This document shows, in pieces, positions 58,644 to 64,000 of a DNA stretch of 64,000 nt (its first letter is position 1; each line of letters begins with the position of its first letter). Where the stretch lies: NCBI GenBank assembly GCA_024809215.1, contig JANUBW010000013.1, positions 1 through 64,000 on the forward strand, written 5' to 3'. Below the pieces are notes generated by a model, which worked only from the letters and a program-made list of their open reading frames with translations, made no database searches and was not told the DNA's origin. This stretch comes from Niastella sp. OAS944 (GTDB lineage Bacteria; Bacteroidota; Bacteroidia; Chitinophagales; Chitinophagaceae). Position numbers and translations under genes: made by a program.

Positions 58644-61040
58644 ATGAAACCATTCAATCACATATATATTTCAACCATACTGGCATCGCTGCAATTATTT
58701 ATATTGTTAGCTAACGCACAGAATGCTACTACGGCTATACCCGAACGGTTTAAACAATATACCAACAGCCATCAGCAGGAAAAACTATATGTGCATACAG
58801 ATAAGAATTTTTATCTGGCTGGTGAGTTGTTGTGGTTCAAGATCTATAACGTTGATGGCGCCCGCTACCAACCGGTTGACCTAAGCAAAATAGCTTATGT
58901 AGAAATACTCGATCGCGATAACAAACCGGTGATGCAGGCAAAAATTGCCCTCATAAAAGGAAAAGGCAATGGCTCGTTCTATTTACCGGTTTCAGTTAAT
59001 TCGGGCAATTATAAATTGCGTGCGTATACCAACTGGATGAAGAATTTTAGTGCAGCTTATTATTTCGAAAAACCGGTAACCATTGTAAACACTTTAAAAA
59101 CATTAAGTCCGGCAGCTGCCGATACAACAACCAAACAATACCAGGTTGTCTTTTTCCCTGAGGGCGGAAATCTTGTAAAAGAAGTAGCCATCAAAGTAGC
59201 CTTTAAGGTTACCGATGCTTTTGGAAAAGGAATTGATTGCAAGGGCATCGTATTATCAGATAATAACGATACGCTGGTAAGTTTTCAATCGTTCAAATTC
59301 GGCATGGGACATTTTATGTTCACACCTGCCAGCACCCAAACTTATAAAGCGGTGCTTACCCTGCCCGATGGCCGCAGCATTACACAACAATTACCTGCAG
59401 CTTATGAACAGGGGTATGTAATGCAGTTGGAAGAAGATGCTTCTGACGTCATTAAGATCACCGTTACAGGCAAGGCCACACCCAATCAACAGGTATTTTT
59501 ATTTGCGCATAGCCGGCAGGTAATGCAGATAGCAGAAAAACAAACCCCCGCTAATGGCATTGCTACTTTTTCTATAAACAAAAACAAACTGGCAGATGGT
59601 ATTACAAACATTACTGTTTTTAATGAACAGCAACAGCCGGTTTGTGAACGCTTATATTTTAAAAGACCGGCGCAGGTATTATCGGTTACAGCCAGCAGCA
59701 ACGCACCCCGTTATGGAAACCGTAAACGGGTGGCGTTTACAGTAAATACCAAACACGGTAATGAACAAAACGGTGTGGCCGCCGATCTGTCGTTAGCTGT
59801 ATATCGCCTCGATTCATTACAAACGGTTGATCCTAATTCGTTGCCGGGTTATTTATGGCTTACCTCAGAACTGGCGGGTAATATTGAATCACCTGCTTAC
59901 TACTTTTCAGCAACCGGTGATGAAATAAAAGAAGCTACTGAAAACTTACTATTGGTACATGGCTGGAGAAAGTTCAACTGGGACCTTGTGTTGAACGATA
60001 AACACCCGGCTTTTGAGTTTGCGCCGGAGTTTGATGGCCATATTATAAGCGGCCAGGTAAAACACAATACCAATCCGCAAGCACAATCGGTTATCGATGC
60101 TTTTTTATCGATACCTGGTATACAGTTACAGTTCTATAATACCAGAACAAATAAAGAGGGCAGGTTTTATTTTGATGTAAGAGATTACTATGGGCAGAAT
60201 GAGATCATTGTGCAAACCGAGGGGCCCGACAGTAACTACCGGGTTGATATTCTGAATCCCTTCTCAGAAAGGTACAGTGACCAAATACTGCCTGCATTTT
60301 CATTACCTGCAACACAGCAATATATGCTCAACGAACAAAGCATAGGCATGCAGGTGCTCAATACCTATGAGCAGGGCAAACTGAGCCGTTTTGCAGTTCC
60401 CGCCATCGATACGTTTCCTTTTTATGGCAAGCCTTATAAGGTTTATAAACTCGATGATTATACCCGCTTCACTACCATGGAAGAAGTGTTGCGGGAGTAT
60501 GTGCCCGAAGTGGCCATCCGCCGCTGGGGCGGTCAATTGCATTTGAAAGTATTTGATTTTGATATCAGGGACTTCTACCCCAGCGACCCATTAATATTAT
60601 TGGATGGCGTTAAAGTTGATAACAGAATACTGTTGAACTATGACCCGTTGAAAGTAAATAAGCTGGAAGTATTGACCAATAAGTTTATAAAAGGAGAATT
60701 CATGTACCAGGGTATTGTAAACTTTACTACATACCATGGCGATATGCAAGACCTGAAGTTGGATAGCAAAGCTGTGATCCTCGACTACGAAGGCTTGCAA
60801 TTAAAAAGAGAGTTTTACTCACCAGTATATAAAACCGAGCAACAGGCATTAAGCCGGTTGCCCGATTTCAGGAACCTGTTATACTGGTCGCCCAATGTAC
60901 AAACAGACAACAGCGGACAAGCCAATGTTGAATTTTACACCGGCGACATAAAGGGGAAATATGTGGCGGTTTTACAAGGCATGGATGAAGCGGGTTATAC
61001 AGGCAGTTATTATTTTACGTTTGATGTAAACGATAAATAA
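58644..61040 (+). CDS. MG2-like / macroglobulin-type outer-membrane accessory protein
   Basis: 798 aa. A signal peptide ends at LANAQ. The N-terminal part, EKLYVHTDKNFYLAGELLWFKIYNVDG, is the MG2 (alpha-2-macroglobulin) type beta-sandwich, repeated as further strands (GNGSFYLPVSVNSGNYKLRAYTNWMKN; VVFFPEGGNLVKEVAIKVAFKV). A later segment VKHNTNPQAQ... with FDVRDYYGQNEIIVQTEG resembles a carboxypeptidase-regulatory domain, and the C-terminal region RRWGGQLHLKVFDFD, DPLILLDGVKVDN, is plug-like. 10 bp after the DUF4249 gene. It probably forms an outer-membrane complex with the TonB receptor and the lipoprotein. Last gene of the operon. Confidence 0.82.
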   Translation: MKPFNHIYISTILASLQLFILLANAQNATTAIPERFKQYTNSHQQEKLYVHTDKNFYLAGELLWFKIYNVDGARYQPVDLSKIAYVEILDRDNKPVMQAKIALIKGKGNGSFYLPVSVNSGNYKLRAYTNWMKNFSAAYYFEKPVTIVNTLKTLSPAAADTTTKQYQVVFFPEGGNLVKEVAIKVAFKVTDAFGKGIDCKGIVLSDNNDTLVSFQSFKFGMGHFMFTPASTQTYKAVLTLPDGRSITQQLPAAYEQGYVMQLEEDASDVIKITVTGKATPNQQVFLFAHSRQVMQIAEKQTPANGIATFSINKNKLADGITNITVFNEQQQPVCERLYFKRPAQVLSVTASSNAPRYGNRKRVAFTVNTKHGNEQNGVAADLSLAVYRLDSLQTVDPNSLPGYLWLTSELAGNIESPAYYFSATGDEIKEATENLLLVHGWRKFNWDLVLNDKHPAFEFAPEFDGHIISGQVKHNTNPQAQSVIDAFLSIPGIQLQFYNTRTNKEGRFYFDVRDYYGQNEIIVQTEGPDSNYRVDILNPFSERYSDQILPAFSLPATQQYMLNEQSIGMQVLNTYEQGKLSRFAVPAIDTFPFYGKPYKVYKLDDYTRFTTMEEVLREYVPEVAIRRWGGQLHLKVFDFDIRDFYPSDPLILLDGVKVDNRILLNYDPLKVNKLEVLTNKFIKGEFMYQGIVNFTTYHGDMQDLKLDSKAVILDYEGLQLKREFYSPVYKTEQQALSRLPDFRNLLYWSPNVQTDNSGQANVEFYTGDIKGKYVAVLQGMDEAGYTGSYYFTFDVNDK

Positions 61041-61198
61041 TACTTCCATACAATTTAAATATAGGGTACGGACAGGTACATGCAAGAGGTGCAGGAATCC
61101 CCCTTACCTAAACATACATCTAAAAGCTAAGCCATCTGTAACCTTCTTTATTGGAAATATTTTGAACGGGAACTAACTGTGCAGGTACACTGAAACTA

Positions 61199-61576
61199 TC
61201 ACAGATCAGATCGTTGATTAATTAAGAAAACGGCTTCTACCAGCGATTCCATTTTTTCATAAAAGTAAATATGATCATTTCGCTGTTGGCCATCTTGTGA
61301 AATGCTACGGCTGCTGCTTACAATTTCTACCATCCAGTTCCAGAGCGTTTGCCTAACCTCTTGTAAATGGTAGCATTCAAAAAAATTTTCAATCGTAAGC
61401 CGGGGGTTCTTTAATTCATCTTCACTTAGCCGAAGAGGTTGATTATGCCACTCAGGATGGTTATTAAGGGACCGCATAACAAATAAAGTTAATGGTGAAG
61501 GAAATTTCAATTTAAAAAGGGTAAGCAGCCTGTTAAAATCGGCAGTCTTACCGTGCAATCCCCTGATAATGCTCAA
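61199..61576 (-). CDS. Small protein of unknown function with a TTG start
   Basis: 125 aa starting at TTG 61574-61576; no ATG is present in the open frame, which extends back only six codons to a stop. It is helical, mixed charge (KLKFPSPLTLFVMRSLNNHPEWHNQPLRLSEDELKNPRLTIENFFECYH). No family is recognised. It is divergent from a small XRE-type regulator, 91 bp apart, so the two may belong to one unit. Alternative: the true start is ATT at 61589-61591, which would add KIYYLRLS-like residues. Confidence 0.6.
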   Translation of the reverse strand: MSIIRGLHGKTADFNRLLTLFKLKFPSPLTLFVMRSLNNHPEWHNQPLRLSEDELKNPRLTIENFFECYHLQEVRQTLWNWMVEIVSSSRSISQDGQQRNDHIYFYEKMESLVEAVFLINQRSDL

Positions 61577-61667
61577 ACGAAGATAATAAATTTTTTAATA
61601 TGATGTACTATATCACAGCCAAAAAATTAAAAAAAAACTTCATCTTAACTGTCTAATACAATCACCA

Positions 61668-61886
61668 TTGGCTGCTAACCATCAGATATTGAAAACGTTT
61701 GGCGCTAATTTGCGCCATTTTAGAAATGAAAAGGGCTTGAGCCAGCGCGATTTATACGCAATTTGTAATATTGACAATGCCGAAATAAGCAGAATGGAGA
61801 ACGGCGAGGTAAATGTTACGCTTAACACACTGGCACAGCTATCTGAAGCTTTGGATATTCCGGCTTATATGCTACTTAAGCAGTAG
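61668..61886 (+). CDS. Small XRE-type HTH regulator
   Basis: 72 aa. It is a bare Cro/C1-type helix-turn-helix: LKTFGANLRHFRNEKGLSQRDLYAICNIDNAEISRMENGEVNVTLNTLAQLSEALDIP. The start is TTG 61668 (MAANHQ). It lacks any effector or dimer domain. It is divergent from the gene at 61199, and the 91-bp gap is A/T-rich and could contain an operator for both. Function unknown. Confidence 0.8.
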   Translation: MAANHQILKTFGANLRHFRNEKGLSQRDLYAICNIDNAEISRMENGEVNVTLNTLAQLSEALDIPAYMLLKQ

Positions 61887-62240
61887 TAATCACATACAGG
61901 AGAGGGAATTGAAGAACAGGCATTTCCAGAAATAAAAATCCCCCGCCAGCTGGCGAAGGGATTCAGGTAATTTTAATGTACCTTAAAAAGCATGTCCTAT
62001 CGGCTTCTCATAGTTATTGATACACATAACCTTTTTGAGGTTTCATTTAGTAACAGCACTATTTCTTCGTTCATAAGATACCGTTTTAAAAACGGGGGCT
62101 CCTTTTCGAAGGCTATTGGACTTTGAAAAATCAAAAATAGCTTTCAAAACAGCGGGTATAGGCCAGCTTTACCCATCAATTATATAAAATGATCAATATG
62201 TTTACAGGCCGCTAAGGGTTTTCTGTAGTGTTGTAGAAAA
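61887..62240. other. Intergenic region with a possible terminator
   Basis: 354 bp. A weak hairpin aatcccccgcca/tggcgaagggatt lies at about 61938-61965 and may end transcription of the XRE gene. The rest shows no gene that I can support; a 25-codon minus-strand frame at about 62000-62075 is not convincing. Confidence 0.3.
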
Positions 62241-62798
62241 TTATGAAGAAAGTTTTTGAGGAAAGTTCTTCATCAGGTTATCCGAAGCCCATTGTTGCAC
62301 TTTAGGAAATGCAATATTGAACCAGGCCGTATATTTCTGCGGATGTGATAATAAAGTTGCTTCTATTTCTTCAAGGCTTTTATAACAATAGTCTTTTACT
62401 TCCGTAGGGTCGGGCGTCATTCTGCCCTCATACAACCCAACAAATACATGATCGAATTCGTGTTCGGTAAGTCCGTGTTCAAATTCGGCCAGGTATACAA
62501 AATCAAACACCTTTTCGAGTAAAGTAGTAAAGCCCATTTCTTCCTGCAGGCGACGGGTGGCAGCATGTAATGTATCCTCGCCCGGCAGCGGATGACTGCA
62601 ACAGGTATTGGTCCATAAACCACCGCTATGGTATTTGCCCTGAGCCCGTTGCTGTAATAGCATTTCACCCTTACTATTAAAAATAAAAATACTAAAGGCG
62701 CGATGAAGCACCGCCTTGCGATGGGCTTCCATCTTTTCCATTACTCCAATGGGCTCATCCTGTTCATTGACCAATATAACATCGGTTACTTTACTCAT
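62241..62798 (-). CDS. idi: Isopentenyl-diphosphate delta-isomerase, type 1
   Basis: 185-aa Nudix-fold cytoplasmic enzyme interconverting isopentenyl and dimethylallyl diphosphate. The catalytic cysteine is C67 in WTNTCCSHPLPGE, the Nudix-type acid cluster is in RRLQEEMGF and the conserved HRAFSIFIFN in the N-terminal part. The C-terminal FDHVFVGLYEG and AWFNIAFPKVQQW complete the fold. Normal length. It lies 221 bp downstream of the ECF sigma gene on the same strand, so isoprenoid supply could be co-regulated with it. Confidence 0.95.
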   Translation of the reverse strand: MSKVTDVILVNEQDEPIGVMEKMEAHRKAVLHRAFSIFIFNSKGEMLLQQRAQGKYHSGGLWTNTCCSHPLPGEDTLHAATRRLQEEMGFTTLLEKVFDFVYLAEFEHGLTEHEFDHVFVGLYEGRMTPDPTEVKDYCYKSLEEIEATLLSHPQKYTAWFNIAFPKVQQWASDNLMKNFPQKLSS

Positions 62799-63019
62799 GA
62801 TACAAAGTTGCTAAATAATCACGGTGTAACCATGATTGCAATTACAAAATCATGTTTTCAAATCGCCTAACCGAAAAAGGACAATAAAACAGGGCCTTTT
62901 TAAATAAAAGGAGTTCAATACCAGTTACTGAATGTAAATGAAAATTATCCCCAAGGCAAACAATCATGGATATATACAATATATCCTACTACGATCTGTG
63001 GCAAATAAACGGGCACTAA

Positions 63020-63520
63020 TTAATGCCTTTCTATTTGTGTTTTTAACAGTTTACGGGCAAAGTGTATGCGGCTTTTTATAGTGCCTAAGGGCTCACTGAG
63101 CATATCTGCAATTTCATGGTATTTAAAACCATCGAAATATAACAGGAAAGGGTTTCTGAATATCTGGGGCAGATTATGAATTGCCTCCTGAATATCTTTT
63201 AACCGCAAATTTGATTCAGCATTATTAGCAACTACGCTTTGAGTTTGATTTATAAGAAAATCATTAGGAGTACTATCGAAGATAGTATTCTGTTTAACTT
63301 TTCTCCGGTAATTGTTAATAAAAATGTTGCGCATGATAGTATACAGCCAAGCCTTGATATTAGTGCCTACGCTATACTTATCCTTATTTGCCAGTGCACG
63401 AAACAGCGTTTCCTGAAATAAGTCTTTTGCGGCCTCAGAATCTCTCGTCAATGTTATTGCAAACGGCTTTAAAAACTCCGCATTGTTCACCAGCATTTGA
63501 TTAAATTCCACCGTCGACAT
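63020..63520 (-). CDS. ECF-type sigma-70 family factor
   Basis: 166 aa. Region 2: LKPFAITLTRDSEAAKDLFQETLFRALANKDKYSVGTNIKAWLYTIMRNIFINNYRR, which recognises the -10. Region 4: AIHNLPQIFRNPFLLYFDGFKYHEIADMLSEPLGTIKSRIHFARKLLKTQI with a typical HTH. No anti-sigma gene of the FecR or ZAS type is visible next to it. It lies between idi and a MerR-type gene, so it may belong to an isoprenoid/pigment or stress regulon (inference). Confidence 0.93.
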   Translation of the reverse strand: MSTVEFNQMLVNNAEFLKPFAITLTRDSEAAKDLFQETLFRALANKDKYSVGTNIKAWLYTIMRNIFINNYRRKVKQNTIFDSTPNDFLINQTQSVVANNAESNLRLKDIQEAIHNLPQIFRNPFLLYFDGFKYHEIADMLSEPLGTIKSRIHFARKLLKTQIERH

Positions 63521-63835
63521 AAAAAAGTTGTTTAAGTAATTTCACTTCAAATTTAAACATAAATTGCTTACGGGAAAAATCCGGGTAATTAATAATTCTA
63601 TAATAAAATATCAAACCACCCGAAACGCTTACCAGGCCTTGATGCTAAAGCGTTTAGCTGAAACACCATTGATTTGCACGCCTGAACACTGCCGGCAAAT
63701 CCGTTGGCCTTCAACGAAGAGTATGACATTACAGAATCATTTATCCCCTATATGGATTGACGATTTAAAGCCTGAAATATTTGTTAATGAATTGAAAATT
63801 TGGCCGAATGCGGAGATATTAAGGAAATGAAAGGG
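63521..63835. other. Intergenic region upstream of the sigma gene
   Basis: 315 bp between the ECF sigma start and the stop of the MerR-type gene, all on the minus strand. It should contain the sigma-factor promoter. I see no repeat. A plus-strand frame of 88 codons (TTG start) crosses it but is not supported. Confidence 0.3.
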
Positions 63836-64000
63836 CTAAATCATGGCAATAAATTCCAACACTTCGCCCAGGGTGCGTTTAAGGAGAATACCTGAAGGGA
63901 GTTTTTTGAGATTACAATTAGCTAATTGGCCCGAAACTATGATCTGGGCCTGTGGCGTATGCTGCCTGATCTTACTGAGGAATTTTTCGAAATTAAAATT
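63836..64000 (-). CDS. C-terminal fragment of a probable MerR-type, B12-fold regulator
   Basis: 54 residues up to a TAG at 63836-63838; the 5-prime part lies outside the window. The visible end, EKFLSKIRQHTPQAQIIVSGQL...LKKLPSGILLKRTLGEVLEFIAMI, fits the last strand-helix of a cobalamin-binding-like Rossmann domain such as in CarH/LitR-type MerR regulators. Whether it binds B12 cannot be judged, because the DxHxxG-like motif would be upstream. Its neighbours are an ECF sigma and idi. In related genomes such an arrangement controls carotenoid genes (established for CarH/LitR in other phyla; inference here). Confidence 0.5.
   Translation of the reverse strand, partial: NFNFEKFLSKIRQHTPQAQIIVSGQLANCNLKKLPSGILLKRTLGEVLEFIAMI

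Noticed and set aside
63564-63830. 88-codon plus-strand frame with TTG start
   Set aside because: It crosses the promoter region of the sigma gene, has no homology I recognise and its start is weak. Its C-terminal part looks somewhat protein-like, so a remnant gene is not fully excluded.

Overview
The window looks like a chromosome segment of a soil-type Bacteroidota, most likely family Chitinophagaceae (Niastella/Chitinophaga-like). This is inferred from the abundance of TonB-dependent receptors, a T9SS C-terminal sorting domain, LytTR/LytS and BlaI/BlaR pairs, promoter boxes of the form TAnnTTTG, very few Shine-Dalgarno sites, and families typical of the phylum (DUF4249, DUF4291, DUF6580, reg_prop/Y_Y_Y sensors). 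Genus assignment is inference.

Layout. 1-7.1 kb is almost entirely minus strand: a cut-off gene, a 36-aa membrane microprotein, gpsA, a HlyD-type adaptor with a TolC-type partner, and a Cys/Met-metabolism PLP lyase with an APC amino-acid permease. 7.2-17.6 kb is plus strand and centres on vitamin B12: a TonB receptor, a cobalamin riboswitch, then btuB, a DUF6580 membrane protein, a BtuF-like binding protein without signal peptide, a small CWC cysteine-rich protein, cobU, a Dph6-like PP-loop protein, cobT, cobS and cobC. This is uptake, cobinamide salvage and lower-ligand attachment, not de novo corrin synthesis. tRNA-Arg(CCG) follows, then an exact 42-bp repeat array and four poorly conserved small genes (18.6-21.0 kb).

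21-34 kb is a carbohydrate-degradation neighbourhood (GH128-like, GH3 with PA14, a PL14-like jelly-roll lipoprotein, GH5 with CBM6-like tail, and a propeller/Y_Y_Y membrane sensor with a LuxR HTH), interrupted by DUF4291 and a BlaI/BlaR pair with a twin operator. 34-49 kb holds a serine beta-lactamase-like hydrolase, AraC/SDR, an FG-GAP/IPT T9SS cargo protein, divergent Lrp/MFS, an Oar-like TonB receptor and a LytS/LytTR pair. 50-53 kb is a large FAD/Fe-S oxidoreductase. 54-61 kb is a tight four-gene outer-membrane operon (unknown protein, STN-TonB receptor, DUF4249 lipoprotein, MG2-like protein). The right edge carries idi, an ECF sigma factor and the C-terminus of a probable MerR/B12-fold (CarH/LitR-like) regulator, an arrangement reminiscent of light- or stress-regulated isoprenoid/carotenoid control.

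The most unusual signal is in the intergenic DNA. Many gaps contain degenerate direct repeats with a strict 7- or 8-nt period (GTTAACTT, GTTACAG, GTAAGAT, CGGCAAT, GTGAATG and similar). At several loci a run on one side is mirrored as its reverse complement on the other, often with a terminator core between them (1472-1592, 12226-12300, 37388-37610, 47555-47652, 53485-53663). Two further long arrays have periods that are multiples of the DNA helical repeat: exactly 42 bp at 18.0-18.4 kb, and about 62.4 bp built from three sub-repeats of about 21 bp at 49.5-50.2 kb. I regard these as the best candidates for something undescribed.
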